Source: Sphaerolaimus hirsutus (Eukaryota; Nematoda; Chromadorea; Monhysterida; Sphaerolaimidae). From it: a stretch of DNA of 64,000 bases. This document shows positions 1 to 12,000 of the stretch, piece by piece (within the stretch, counting starts at the first letter, position 1; each line of letters begins with the position of its first letter). The translations under genes and the position numbers were made by a program. Below the pieces are notes generated by a model. It was not told the DNA's origin. It worked only from the letters and a program-made list of their open reading frames with translations, and did no database searches. Where the stretch lies: contig OZ038454.1 in assembly GCA_964036195.1 (NCBI GenBank), positions 4,898,001 to 4,962,000 of the forward strand, given 5' to 3'.

Positions 1-389
1 TCAAAAATTTGGGAGGGTGTATTTCCGCGCAGTAAGTTTTAAAACAATGCCTTTGGCTTCCTCTTTCATGTGGAAGTTTTTTTCCAATCACGTTTCGCAG
101 CACAAGAAAGTTCTGCGATAAGAATGACGACAGCATGCATTCCGCGGTACAAAGCAATACAAAATTAAAATATCATTATCTTATTTTGAAAGGTAAAAAT
201 GCCATTGAAATGGCTTTTGGCACTTCGCCATGAGCCTGTTCTGTTTTTCAGGCCAAAAAACGGCTATGAAAGACATGATTTCAGTGAATTATAACTCGCG
301 ATTGGACTTGAGTGATCAGCGAAAAATTGTATAAAAAAAGTGTGGGCCGTTTACACGGCCCACGGGGGGTTTCAGCGGGGGGTGCCCAT

Positions 390-960
390 TAGGGTGTCAA
401 CTTTCCGTTTTCCGTTTTCCGTTTCCGCTTTCCGCAGGCAAATATTTTTCCGTTTCCGTTCCCGTTTTCTGGCTGCTAAATTTTTTTTCCGTTTCCGTTT
501 CCGTTTTTCCGGCTCATTTTCCGTTTTCCGGCAATTTTTTTCAGTTTTTCCGCCTTTATTATTTTCCGGTTCAATTGTCTGTTTTTCCAACTTTTTTCCA
601 CTTTCCAGCTCAATTTTCTGTTTTCTGTTTCAGCCAAACTGGTAAAAATGCATGCAGGTTCTTAATGAAGTGAATTTTTCCTATTTCTAGTGAGATTTCT
701 GCAAATTTTTTAAATTCAGGATAAATTTCTGCAAATTTTTTGCCATTTCCGGCAAAATTTCATCAAATTTTTTCCGTTTCCGGCATAATTTCAGCAAATT
801 TTTCCGTTTCCGTTTCCGTTTTCCGGCCTTCCATTTTTCCGTTTTCCGTTTTCCGGCAAGTGCAAAAAATTTTCCGTTTCCGTTTCCGTTTTCCGGGATG
901 TGCAAAAAATTTTCCGTTTCCGTTTCCGTTTTCCGCCAAAAAGTTTTTGTTGACACCCTA
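390..960. mobile_element. hAT-type MITE with TTTCCG-rich interior (family A, copy 1)
   Basis: The element begins TAGGGTGTCAAC and ends with the perfect inverted repeat GTTGACACCCTA. It is flanked by an exact 8-bp target duplication GTGCCCAT (382-389 and 961-968). An 8-bp duplication and TAGGG termini are the usual signature of hAT transposons. The 571-bp interior has no credible gene and is a degenerate array of TTTCCG/TTTTCCG words, so it is non-autonomous. Two further copies lie at 43,242 and 49,308. The long ORFs on both strands here are by-products of the low-complexity array. Confidence 0.85.
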
Positions 961-1187
961 GTGCCCATATACTTTTTTAGACAAATGTTTAAACTTTATT
1001 TTTCATGGAACACACCCAACCGATAAGTCCTAGATTGGGGGTGGCGAACTTTTAAAAAAAATCGCTCATGGTTGGATGTTAGTGATCAGTGGTGTACACA
1101 TAGGTGCCCGCGCCGCGCACACAAGGCGCATTAAGCTTTCCCTAGACCGCACGCTTCACAATGAAATCTACTGTATTCCATCTGAGT

Positions 1188-1692
1188 CAGGGGTCTCCAA
1201 GATTTTGGCCCTCGCGGGGGCTGGATAGATAGCAAATCGCTCCTCCCAGGGATAGATAGCTGAAAAAATTTTCTGGGGGGGGGGGCTCGCGGGGGCAAAA
1301 TTTATAGGCTTTTTCAGTGCATAGAAGGCGGAAAGGGGAAAATTCGCTAGTAATTGGTTAAAAGTGGCTAAAAGTAGGTTTAAAATGGCTAAACACAGGC
1401 ATATAACCATGCATATAGCTGGAGAGCACAATTTTGAAGATGAAAAACTATAAAAAGGTGCGATAATTATTGATTTTGAGTGAAAATTTGGGGAAAATTT
1501 CTCAAAAACAGCTCCAGATAGATAGATAGCTGAGCGATTTGGGGGGGGGGGGTCTTTGGGGGTAGTAGCCAAAAATTTTGCCTCAGGATAGATAGATAGC
1601 TGAGCGGCCTCCGGGATAGATAGATAGCTGGCGGATTTGGGGGGGGGCAGCCCCCCCCCCAGCCCCCCCCCCCCCCCCCTAGGAGACCCCTG
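1188..1692. mobile_element. hAT-type MITE with CAGGGGTCTCC termini (family D, copy 1)
   Basis: The terminal inverted repeats are CAGGGGTCTCC and GGAGACCCCTG, flanked by a perfect 8-bp duplication ATCTGAGT (1180-1187 and 1693-1700). The 505-bp interior contains G/C homopolymer runs and repeated GATAGATAGCTGAGCG words and no transposase. Fragments of the same family recur at 2,245-2,460, about 2,971-3,474, about 40,765-40,970 and around 36,211. Confidence 0.85.
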
Positions 1693-1965
1693 ATCTGAGT
1701 AATCGCATGTCAACTTTAGCTTATTTACTACTGTATTTGCATTTGTATTTGTATTTTTGTAATTGTTTCATAACAAGAGTGAAGTGTCAATTTGTATTTC
1801 ACATGTATCTACCATATTTCCTTGAAATTGGGTTTATTTTTACAGGGGGGAGTTTCGAGCGGGGGGGTTATTATTTCATGCAAGGTTGTAGTAAAGTATA
1901 GGTATTTAAGTCAGGGGTAGGAAAGGGGGGGGGGGGTTACCCCCCAAACCGCCCAGATATTTATC

Positions 1966-2100
1966 TAGGGTTGGAAAAAAAACGTTTTTTTTAAACTCGA
2001 TGTTTTTTTACAAAAAAACGTTGTTTAAAAAAAACACGTTTTTTAAATAAAAAACGTTTTTTTTATATGACCTTGTGTCAACATGTATAGGTATATCAGA
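1966..2100. repeat. AAACGTTTT-rich palindromic repeat (family J, copy 1)
   Basis: The sequence starts TAGGGTTGGAAAAAAAACG and is a run of self-complementary AAAACGTTTT words, followed by a tail reading GACCTTGTGTCAACAT. The same order recurs at 3,551-3,700, so this is a dispersed repeat. No target duplication could be fixed. Confidence 0.5.
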
Positions 2101-2237
2101 CGTGTGCATGGGTTGTACCTATTTATATTTATATTATTGTATTTTGGCTTACGAAACGACACAATGGCTTTTTTAACGATACACTTTAGGTTAAATATCG
2201 ACGCACTTTCAAAAGTTCAATGAGGCTTTTTTAATGA

Positions 2238-2498
2238 CATACTTTGAGTGAAAATTTGGGGAAAATTTCTCAAAAACCGCTCTAGATAGATAGATAGGTG
2301 AGCGATTTGGGGGGGGGGGTCTTTGGGGGTAGTAGCCAAAAATTTTGCCTCAGGATAGATAGATAGCTGAGCGGCCTCTGGGATAGATAGATAGCTGGCG
2401 GATTTGGGGGGGGGGGTAGCCCCCCCCCCAGCCCCCCCCCCCCCCCCTAGGAGACCCCTGATCTGAGTAATCGCATGTCAACTTTAGCTTATTTACTA
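2238..2498. repeat. Near-identical partial copy of 1,471-1,728 (family D end plus host flank)
   Basis: About 255 bp matches the right half of the family D element at 1,188-1,692 and continues through the ATCTGAGT target duplication into the same 30 or so bases of flanking DNA. Because the flank is shared, this is a local duplication of an occupied site and not a second transposition. Confidence 0.7.
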
Positions 2499-2970
2499 TT
2501 TTGTGGGAACCAGTAGACCAGTTTAGTGTCCTTGTCAACTAGCTGTGTAGGGCCATAAAAGCTCAGTGTCATTGCTTTTGCTAGGGTTGGGAATTTCAAA
2601 ATTCTGGGTTCGGGTATGGGTATCGATGCCAAAAAAGTTTGGAATTACAGCAAAGTTTTTTTGGGGGGATTTTTTAGGGTGAAAATCACGCAATGGGGAA
2701 TGATTTTTTCCAATTTAAAAGTATGTGTGTGTAATTGTGAGGCGTCATTTTCTTCTGGTGTAGTTGGTGTCCCTGTTTAGATTTTCATTCCAGTCCATAG
2801 TGGGTCTAGTTGTGCCATCAGAAACTACGCGTAATTCATCAGCCAGTCATTTCTGATGACCTCTTCTGGTTTAGCGTGACTTGGTTGGTGACTGCGGAGT
2901 AGGCACACTCAAGGCTCACTATGTCTTTTTTTGGTCAGTCACAAAAAATGACATCAACTACACCAACAAT
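2499..2970. other. No gene recognised
   Basis: This spacer holds another TAGGGTTGG word near 2,583 and otherwise unremarkable AT-rich sequence. No ORF longer than about 60 codons shows a family resemblance. Confidence 0.4.
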
Positions 2971-3474
2971 CAGGGGTATTCTAGATTTTGATCCTCCCAG
3001 GGTTGATGGATAGCAAATCGCTTCTCTGAGGGATAGATAGCTGAAAATTTTTCTGGGGGGGGGTTCAGGGGTTCAATATATAGGGGTAGAAGAAAAGAAA
3101 GGGAGAAAAATCGCTAAAAGTAGGTGAAAAATGGCTAAGTTGGGGTGGGGTATAGTTGGGGTATAGTTTCTGAAAAATCGCATCAGATGGATAGATAGCT
3201 GGCCAATTTGGGGGGGGGTTAGGGTATAGTAGCCCAGGGGTCTCCTAGGGGGGGGGGGCTGGGGGGGGGGGTTGCCCCCCCCCAAATTGCTCAGCTACCT
3301 ACCTATCTGGAGCAATTTTTGAGAAATTTTGTTGCAATTTTTGATCAAAATCCCTAATTTTCATACCATTTTATAGTTTTTTATTTACTATCTATCTGAA
3401 CCCTATTTACTATTTATCTGAACCCTATTTACTATTTATCTGATTTACTATCTATCCAAATCTACAAGACCCCT
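2971..3474. mobile_element. Composite family D remnant
   Basis: The segment starts CAGGGGTATTCTAGATT and ends AATCTACAAGACCCCTG, a degenerate inverted pair. It contains an internal CAGGGGTCTCC end at about 3,236, G/C runs and GATAGATAGCT words. The flanking octamers (CCAACAAT and CTTCCAGC) do not match, so it looks like two overlapping or rearranged copies. Confidence 0.5.
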
Positions 3475-3550
3475 GCTTCCAGCGTAGGCCGGGCAATGAT
3501 GCAGACGCGTATTGTTTTTTTATTATCGTGTCTTAACAATGCTTTCCTGC

Positions 3551-3705
3551 CTAGGGTTGGAAAAAAATGTTGTTTTTTAACTCAATGTTTTTTTTTTTAA
3601 ACAACGTTTTTTAAAAAACAAGCAACATTTGAATAAAAAACGTTTTTTTTAAAAAGCTCCCAGATATGACCTTGTGTCAACATATATAGGTATATCAGAC
3701 AGTGG
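3551..3705. repeat. AAACGTTTT-rich palindromic repeat (family J, copy 2)
   Basis: The same TAGGGTTGGAAAAAAA start, AACGTT words and GACCTTGTGTCAACAT tail as at 1,966 are present, with substitutions. Confidence 0.5.
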
Positions 3706-3899
3706 CAATACTCTGTGATGTTATATATGACCATATAATGGCTGTTGAGCCATGGGATAGCATTATAAGTGGTGATTTGTGTCAAAAATATCCATTTTTT
3801 GTGGATATGTTCCTATATCGCCTTATAGTCAATGTTCCTGACTTCAGGTAACCAAATCAAATCAATCAGAAAAATCAAACGTGGCTGCCAGCCAAGCCG

Positions 3900-4500
3900 C
3901 TTGTGGGCAGTTTTTTTTCAAAGGGCGCCGCCCATTCCCCACGCGCCATTCCCCACGCGACCAAACTTTTGGGGATTATCCCCATTTCCTGCCAGCGAAA
4001 GCGCACTTGCGCAGTTTTTTTTCAGAGGGCCCCGCCCATTCCCACGCAACCCACCAAACTTTTGGGGATTATCCCCATTTCCTGCCAGCCAAAGCGCACT
4101 TGCGCATGTCGCGTTTTTTGATTTCAAAGGGGGCCGCCCATTCCGACCAACGCAACGCGACCAAACTTTTGGGGATTATCCCCATTTCCTGCCAAAGTGC
4201 ACTTGCGCATGTCGCGTTTTTTTATTTCAAAGGGCGCCGCCCATTCCAACCAACGCAACGCGACCAAACTTTTGGGGATTATCCCCATTTCCTGCCAGCC
4301 AAAGCACACTTGCACATGTCGCGGTTTTTTATTTCAAACGCCCCCCCCCCGCGCCCACGCAACCTACTGCACCACGCCAAACGTAACTTTTGCGGGCAGT
4401 TTTTTTATTGCAAACAGCCGCCCCCCCCGCGCCCACCTGCACGCAACCTATGGCGCGGCCCCAAACTTAACTTTTGCCCGGCAGTTTTTTTTCATTTGAA
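3900..4500. repeat. Minisatellite of about 92-108 bp units
   Basis: Four clear and two degenerate units occur. The core CCAAACTTTTGGGGATTATC starts at 3,961, 4,053, 4,161 and 4,264. Each unit also carries CAAAGGGCGCCGCCCATTCC and GCACTTGCGCATGTCGCG segments. The near-palindrome TGGGGATTATCCCCA sits at the centre of the core. Long open frames on both strands and in more than one frame simply reflect the repeat period. Confidence 0.8.
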
Positions 4501-5930
4501 GTGCGCCACCCCCCATTTCCCCTAGCCAACACTTACCGAACAGCCAAAAAAATGCTTGATAATTGTGGGGGGGAGGCATTTTTTGCACTTTGCACTAGAC
4601 GCGCAATTGCGCAGTCTTGCTTGCGGTACATTTGGGGGAGTGTGGTTTTTGAGCGCATAAACTGGACAGCTGTGGTAAAATTTTTACGCGGCCCTGGGGG
4701 ACCAATAAATAAAGCATATTTTTGCCTGAGGGGCGGTCTCACAAGCCTAGAAATATGGAGGGGAAAAATTACCAGCTGGCCGCGCACTGGGTACGTTTTG
4801 TATCTTTGCACTTGACAAAACATTAGAATGGGTTGAAGTAATTGAAGAGTTAGAAGGTTAGAAGAGTTCCAGCCAAGGCACAAAAAAAAACAAGGACAAA
4901 ATAACCAGGCGTTCCAGCACTTTGCGTATGTATTTGAGACCGCTTTTCTAAGAGTGTATTCCGTTTTTCATCCCTTATGGTTTACATGCTCACGTTTTTC
5001 ATCTAAAATGCTCCATTTTACTTGCTGAAGCGTGCCGTTTTCAAGCCCCAGACATGTTTTCACATGTCAAATTTATGTGTCACTTTTCATGCCAGAGTAT
5101 ACCACTTTACAAGCACGCCACTAAATACCGTATTTCGTCTAATAGAACGAGCCCTTCTATTTTTTCAACAACTTTTTTACCCTCCCTTCTATTGAAGATT
5201 GCCCGTCTATTTTTGTCATCATCTTTTCAGACATTTTCTTCAAATGTCAGCCAAAATTGTACAGGGCATACTGACCAGTCTTTATTAAGCATCATTCCGT
5301 GTGGCGATACTCATTGGATCTTGAATACTTGAAGGAATACTTGCTGACGCATATACGGAATGAAACTATTCAATTGTGCCCGCGCAATTCGAACCCCCGT
5401 CAAAGTGTAGTTGAGTTTTTTGGCATGATGCCATCCAAGCGTCGTCTGGATCTGAATAAATACAAAGCGGGAACGTTTTCTGAATTCAAAATTTTGAACG
5501 TAACAAGTTTTTGTCAAAATGAATCGATAGCGTGTAACTTTTCTAAATATGAATTAGATTAAACGTAGGTAAACGTATAATCAAAAATTTGCAGTACCTA
5601 TCGGCACAAAAATTGGAGTAAACGAGTAAAGAACAGCACATTTTTATTTTCCTTCTTACTATCTTTGTATTTTCTTTTTTACTCAATTCCTTTCTCGTTC
5701 GCTCTACAAGAACAAAATATAACTTTCCAATTTTGTAGAATGATATGTCCGTCGACTATACATATTGACATATTCACGACCCACTGTGCACCGTTTTTCT
5801 ACCGTATTTAAGATGTATCGCACTTCGCTGTTCAGTAAGATGTTGAATTTCATTGACGCTCAGCGAAGGGAAACATAAGTGGACCAAACCTGTGTAATAT
5901 CATGTCTGCGACTATACTTATCAAAAAAAA
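4501..5930. other. No gene recognised
   Basis: The stretch includes short ORFs of 90-116 codons, none with a recognisable domain. A fragment resembling the end of family H (CCGTATTTCGTCTAATAGAA and a partner CCCTTCTA) lies near 5,130-5,210. Confidence 0.4.
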
Positions 5931-5934
5931 TTGT

Positions 5935-6225
5935 ACAAAATTTGTATGTGCCCGCGCTGGGGAACATACAATCACCTCGGAATCATGTATGTGCCCAGTA
6001 ACGGGAACATACAGAGTTCTAAAAAAATGTATGTGCCCGCGTTTTGGAAACATACACACGCGCGCGCGCGTGCATGTGCCCGGCCGCGGGCACATACAAA
6101 CATGCATGTGCCCGGTAGTTTGGGCACATACAAACTGAAAAAGAAATGTATGTTTCCAAGTTTGGGCACATGCAAATTTGTATGTGCCCCGTGTACCCCA
6201 GTTTGTATGTGCCCCTCCCGGACAG
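5935..6225. repeat. Palindromic GTATGTGCCC / GGGCACATAC array
   Basis: About ten copies of GTATGTGCCC, GTATGTTCCC or their complements occur in both orientations in 290 bp, so either strand can fold into many hairpins. It ends a few bases before the left LTR of the Gypsy element at 6,234. ORFs here on both strands translate the repeat and are not genes. Confidence 0.75.
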
Positions 6226-6233
6226 CCTGGTCC

Positions 6234-7696
6234 TGACAGTTCCTGAGGACGGACATGGCAACTTACCAATTCCCTTTCGTAATTGCAGCCGGCGGATTAC
6301 TTCGATTACTTGTTAATAAGCCGTAAATAAAATAAAGCCGTAATTAATAAAATTCAAGTTAAAATTCAAGCAGTTAGTATGCTTCAGGGGGACCAAGTTG
6401 GATTCACGGGAACTTTATTTAGCAATATAATCAGAGTCAATTTCACAATAGCTCAAGTGAGTCGTATAGCCTCTAGTGGGTGAAAAAATGTAAAATCAGC
6501 GCGTTTTATAATCACCAAAAATCTACCATAAAAGAAATGAATACTAAATCTGAGACACAACAATTAACCGTAATGAGCGAATTATAAGGCGAATCAATGA
6601 TCACTGAAAAACTGTTAACGTAGCGTACAAGGCACAAGTAATTTAATGAAACGCGGGAAAAAATAACTAATTAAATAAACGGTTGCAAACGTGAATTAAA
6701 CCAAGCGTGAAGTAACTGTGATTATCAATGACGTAATTAAAATACTAATTATCTCGTAGGTGAGTGTCAGGAACTGGGTTTCTATTCAGAGGTTACGGTA
6801 CAGTCTAGAGCAGGTGGTGTGACACGTGTTATCAACCTGCGCCCCTTTAGGTGAAAATATTTTATAGCGCGCCCGACCAAGGCCACAGAAAGAACGCTCA
6901 TTTGCGGGGGTTGTTCAAGGTTATTGCATTGCCGGGTAAGGGTTGGAACTTCGGGCCTGAACACACGCCACAAGACACTAGCACTTGCGAGTTCACCAAT
7001 CACCCTGGGTGATGGGAATAATTAGTTGGCACAGCTGTGCTCTTCACTGTAAACTGTGCTCTGCATGTGTCTTGCAGTCGCATGCCGACAATAATTGCCG
7101 TTTGCCACTTTTCCACCCATTACCTAGTCCTAAATAAAAATGCACTTGGTCGGGGAATTTTCTGAATGTTATCTATCGGGGCGTCTAAGCGTTTAACAGA
7201 GTCAACACCCTTTAGCTTAACTAGAAACATTAAAGCCTTTCTAACCCATTCCCAGACACTGCACCCTTTTGACCAAAAATGTAAACTTGATAAAAACCTA
7301 AAAATTATAACATTCGAAAGTACATATTGGGAAATGCATTTAAAAAACGAAAATACTCACTTAATTAACTTAAAATGCGGGTAACCTAATTAGCTTAATT
7401 AATAAAACATGGAATGAAAAATTAACATCACACGGGAAGTAATTACGTAATTAACGGAAAGGAAAATATTTAATAAAATCATGGCCGCAGTAGTGTCCAT
7501 TCAGGGGTACCGTCCTGGGGCTGCGGCTTCGTTGGCGGATTTGCAGTGCACAGCAAACCGCACGTTCACTGTGACTTCCCTGTGCACCGCGGGCCGTCAT
7601 TCAGTCACACATGGTCGTCCTTGAGTCGTCGGAGTGTCTGCACAAAATTGTCGTTACGTTTTTACGCATGATTGGCTAGCCATATTTCCACCTACA
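6234..7696 (-). repeat. 3' LTR of the Gypsy-class element
   Basis: On the minus strand this 1,463-bp LTR starts TGTAGG and ends CTGTCA. It is near-identical to 34,615-36,078 and more distantly similar to the plus-strand LTR at 61,515-62,978. The short ORFs inside it recur in the other LTR and have no family resemblance. Confidence 0.95.
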
Positions 7697-8282
7697 ATCC
7701 CACCAGCCATTAATTTTTACCTCCGGGCTAAAAACGACATGTTCAGAAAAAGTGTTTTGCACTGTTTTTTGATTATTCAAAAATCATGCCTTCTCTGCAT
7801 TTTTCGGTGGACGGCCGTGGCAGTCACATGCCCTGGGGATGCAAATATGGCTCGTCTTCATTCGAATTATGGCATCAGCTTTCTGCCGTGCCAGCTTTTT
7901 GTGCCCGAAACTTCGAAATTTTGGTTCCCGCACAGGGCTCGATGTGAGAGAAGTTTTTTCTTTTTGAAAATTTTTTTTTTTTTGAAAACTAATTAAGTAG
8001 ATTACTAATTAGTGTTACTTCACAGCCTCGTGCCACTGTTGGACGGGCAGTTTGGGGTCAACATTCAAATTACCTGCTCGACCGACATGTCGCAGTCCGT
8101 GCGTGTGAAAATTGATCGCCGACAAGATTTTCTAATTGTTTTCATGGAATACTAACAAGTATGTTTCTAATTACTGGTTTTTTGTTACAAAGTTGTCTGT
8201 TTTCTCCTGATGACAAAAAGTTGTGCATGAATTATTACACCTCAACATTATTATGACTGGTTTTGACAAAAATTGTTTTGTA
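7697..8282 (-). other. 3' untranslated region with purine-rich tract before the 3' LTR
   Basis: No gene is seen between the helicase stop and the LTR. On the minus strand the bases next to the LTR read GGCTGGTGGGAT, a plausible but short polypurine tract for plus-strand priming. Confidence 0.5.
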
Positions 8283-9029
8283 TCAATTTTCACAATTACC
8301 ATTTTCCATGTGGTGTTCTACCTGTTGCGCTGGAGCCTCCTCCGGTGGCAGTGGGATGGCCTCGACCGCGTCGTGGTGCTCGGGCGGCGGCGAGGGGGGC
8401 TCGGCTACGTTCTGCAGTGCCATGGCCGCCATGTCGTTGCTAATGGGGGAATATTCTTCATTAGGACGGTAAACTGGCTCGACAACGGGCACTACCTCCT
8501 CCACCACCTGCACAACTTCCTCCCGTGCGTCTGCGGAGGAGTCAGAGCCCGAGGAGGCGGTTTCAATATCGGATAAAACTTCCGCCTGCAGTTCTTCTTC
8601 AAGGGCCGGGTATCTATCCGGTCCGATCAGTTCTTTCAAGTCAGCCCATGGGCGCCATTCCGGTGGCCAAAATCCCAGCACATTTCCCCAGATTTGGCCC
8701 GATTCGTAAGAGTAAATTCGGTCGGCTTTGTGCTCGACCGTCAGAAACCGGTGGAAAAAGGTTGACCACAACATGGTCTCGGCATTGGCCACCACGATGC
8801 GCACACATTTGGCGCGGGAGGTGGCTACGTTTCCCTGGGGCAACTCTGCTACAAATCCAACTCTACCGTACGCCTTCTTGGGATCGGCGTCCAGCTGGGC
8901 AGAGTCGGTTGGCGTGCTGCCGCGCACGCAGGAAATGATGACCACTTCCGCTTCGCGGGCCTGTGCTTTGTCGGCAGTAATTACGCGGGTGGCCCAGTAG
9001 GCCGCGTCGTGTTCTGTATGGGCTACTAG
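8283..9029 (-). CDS. Upf1-like SF1 helicase, C-terminal part (after in-frame TGA)
   Basis: This frame continues the 9,030-12,254 ORF in the same phase, separated from it only by a TGA at 9,030-9,032. It supplies the second half of RecA domain 2. The stretch AREAEVVIISCVRGS just after the break matches helicase motif V of Upf1-like proteins (QGRExDxxIxSxVR type). GNVATSRAKCVRIVVAN matches motif VI (NVAxTRAK followed by xxIVGN). The arginine of motif VI expected to contact ATP is present. After the motor comes an acidic, proline- and glutamate-rich tail of about 100 residues with no recognisable domain. The frame ends at a TGA at 8,283. The motif order across the break shows one gene was interrupted, and that the TGA is a lesion or a recoded codon. 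Confidence 0.85.
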   Translation of the reverse strand, partial: LVAHTEHDAAYWATRVITADKAQAREAEVVIISCVRGSTPTDSAQLDADPKKAYGRVGFVAELPQGNVATSRAKCVRIVVANAETMLWSTFFHRFLTVEHKADRIYSYESGQIWGNVLGFWPPEWRPWADLKELIGPDRYPALEEELQAEVLSDIETASSGSDSSADAREEVVQVVEEVVPVVEPVYRPNEEYSPISNDMAAMALQNVAEPPSPPPEHHDAVEAIPLPPEEAPAQQVEHHMENGNCEN

Positions 9030-12000
9030 TCAACTGATTAGGGCGCGCGCCTGCGCCGCATAAAAGCACACAATTAGCAAACTAGCGGGATCTGTGAGAT
9101 CTGCCCAGGGTAGGGTGGGATCTTCTTTCACCGTGGCCACGAGGTAATCGTACAGGTGCAGGATGATGCGCAGTTCCTTCTTGTTGATAATAGACATGCC
9201 CTCTTTCGATTCGCAGCCCTGGTGCACCAACGTCGATGACAGCATGACGCCGTCCTCGAAGTCGCCAGGCGAAGGCAACATGGTGGCGCCGTGCACTGCT
9301 GTGTCGTTGTAGGCGCGTAGCAGTCCATTGTACGCCGCCACCGAGTTAGCCTGAATGAGCTGGCGATGCCCGCGGAACACTGTTTCCAAGTGAACCACGG
9401 GACATAGTTGATATTGTGTGAGCCTATCAATGAGGGTGGGGTCGGGTTTCAGGACGGGCTCCACCCAGTCTTGCACGCGAATCATACGCGTCAATTGTTT
9501 ACTGTCTCCAAATAGAAGTAGCATGCCGTTCACTGGGAGCTGAGCCGCCTGAACCACGCTAATTACGGCAGCGTCAGACGCCAAAGACGCTTCATCAACA
9601 ATTACCGCACACGCCGTCACACTTTTTATACGGGCGTCGTTGGCGGAGTCTAAAGTGACATGGATTTGACCGGGCTGCACCACCTCCAAGAACACCCGGT
9701 GCAGCCTGACCGTAGACCTGACATATTTAGACAGCGCCCTACGCAGCACCTTACCCCAGAATCCCTGGTCAGCTAAGCTAGCCTCTCCAGCCCGGGCGCC
9801 CGCCACGCCTGCCTCGAAGTCATCGAATGGCTGTTTGTCTCCATCTTCGGCGGTGAGAAATGGCACCTGTTCGGTCAGCTGCGCGCGTATAACGGCGTCG
9901 TCCGTGCAGTTGTTGATAATTTTGTCCACCAGTTCGTAGTCTTTCTTGGCGCCGTCGTACTTTTCCAGCGCTGCCGTCCATTTGGGGCTGAGGCGGACAA
10001 TGTTGTGGCCGGTTCGCTGTGCTAGGGTGTGCAGGGTTGGTAATTGGGTCGCGGGGGTGGTGCTATAAGAGGGGTCACTTTCCCACATGGGGCTCAAAAC
10101 ACGCACCGGAAATGCCGCTCTTAATTTCAAAAATTCTTCAAAACCCTCCAGTTTTTGCATTTCAGAAAATGGCGTATCAGCCATAGCGGTCCATTTCGCA
10201 CGTTCCCGCAACAAAACTTCCAAAGCCCCAAAAATATCCTGCTGCCCTAATTTATTCAGGTTGGTCAGGGCCCTGCGCGCTCCTTCGTCAGCCGCCGAGT
10301 TGACCGTGCACGTGATGAGCGTCGAATGGTATTTGGCGTTCGGCTGCTTGTCTGATGGCAAGTCAGAGCCCGCGCGCACCCTGGGTCTCGAGTTATAGTA
10401 ATTATAGCCGCGTGAACACACATACGCCAGTTGATTTTGTGTGGTCGTCTTCCCGGACCCGAAAGGCGAGTCACACATAATCAAAAGGGGTTTGCGCATT
10501 TGCACGGCCGTGATTACAGCTCCTAAAACTTCTACCTGGCCTTGCTGCGGCAGAAACTCACCTAATTTGGCCTGAATCATTTGTTCGTTTTTTCCCCTGA
10601 ACAATGATTCGTACAACTCATTAGCCTCGTGGCTAATTAGCGCCCAGTCAGTTTCGTCATCCAGCAGACGCAAATTCAATATCACAGCTAATTGGATTTG
10701 CGCCTCCAGGGTGAGTACTTTTGACCCCTGAACCACTTTTGGCACCCAGCCGACCGGCGCTTTGTTCAGGGCGGCTTGCAGTGACCGCATGGTTTGGTCA
10801 TAATTGGGCGAGTCGTTTGAGCCGCGCACCATGTACCTTCCACTCTCCAGGGTACGGGGCAGTGCTGACTGCGATGCCGCCATGTCCAATTTTGCATGCA
10901 GCATTGTAGTAGTTGGTTCTGATTCCACACTGGTAATTCTCACTGACAAATTGGGGCTGCCCGCCGCTGGTTTGTCTTCATCTTGTCGGGCCTGCACCAG
11001 ACTCAACACGGACATGGGCGTCGCCTGGTTCAGCAGCTGTGTCTGCGTATTCACCTGCTCCAGCAAACAAACGCGCTGCTCTTCTGGTCCCTCAAAAGTG
11101 TCAGCTTGTAATTCCTCTGGGTCGGGGCGGCGCACCATAATGTCGCATGCAGTGCCCTGCGGCGTGTGTTCCCAGAACACATGTGCGCACACATCCGTTG
11201 CGCGTTTCTCCCGAAACCGCAAAAATGACTCGTTGTAGCAGTGGGCCGCTGCTAAAATGCTCAATTTGTACCTGAGAAATATGTCCATGCTGTCTCGATT
11301 CTCTGTATCTGGCTGGATGCCCGAATTACTGATGTCCTCGGCCGTGGCGACCTGCAGCCCGTACGCATGGCCGTAAAATTCGTCGCCGAACACGTCCAAA
11401 TCGTTCAGGTCGTGATATTCGACGTGGGCCAGCCCCAACTGTCCAGCACTCAAATTTTCCACTCTGCTGTCACTCACATACTCTCTGTGCAAAATGACCA
11501 ACTTTTCCGGCCCGGCATCGCCCCGCTCCGCCGCGCCCAGCGGTTCCAAATTCTTGTAATTCGACGGCGTGAAGGCCGCTCGCAGCCGCGCCGTTTTCCA
11601 GTCGCTCGTATAGGGCTGGTAGCCGGAAGTGTCGCCGCGCGTCAATGTACGTGCCGCTTGAGTGATGCGCCGCGTGCCCTGCGTACTCACTACCACTGGG
11701 GCGGCAACGTTTAAGGGGCACTTTGTCTGATTACCCCATATCGCGATGCCGGTGAACTCCCAGTACCTTGGATTTTCTATTTTCTGTGCGATCGCGGTCG
11801 CCGAGAAACGCATTCCATGGCGCACCAGGGGCAGAAACATCGAGGGGTGTTGTTTCTGAATTCTTGCGCACAAATCCACCAGCTGGGTGGTCCGTTTGTC
11901 CCTGGCCGCTTTGGCCCGCTTATTTGAATAATAAAAATACGGATAGGCCTCATCCGCATTCACCCACTGCTCATTTTCGCTGAGTATCGCCATCGTTTGC

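Noticed and set aside
391-968. Arginine/lysine-rich or phenylalanine-rich ORFs on both strands
   Set aside because: They come from the TTTCCG array inside a transposon with clear ends. The same is true at 43,263-43,770 and 49,202-50,226.
3832-4525. Long overlapping ORFs of up to 214 codons that look like a proline-rich protein
   Set aside because: They translate a minisatellite in several frames and both strands, and units vary in length by amounts that break any one frame.
5380-5410. tRNA-like GATTCGAACCCC-type box
   Set aside because: Only a B-box-like string is present; there are no acceptor, D or anticodon arms around it.
5850-6269. Repeat protein with VPKLGTY-type units
   Set aside because: Both strands give similar translations because the DNA is a palindromic array. 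There is no initiation context or conserved frame.
6782-7003. ORF of 73 codons repeated in both Gypsy LTRs as a possible accessory gene
   Set aside because: It spans the TATA box and R region, and the third, diverged LTR copy does not keep it as a clean frame.
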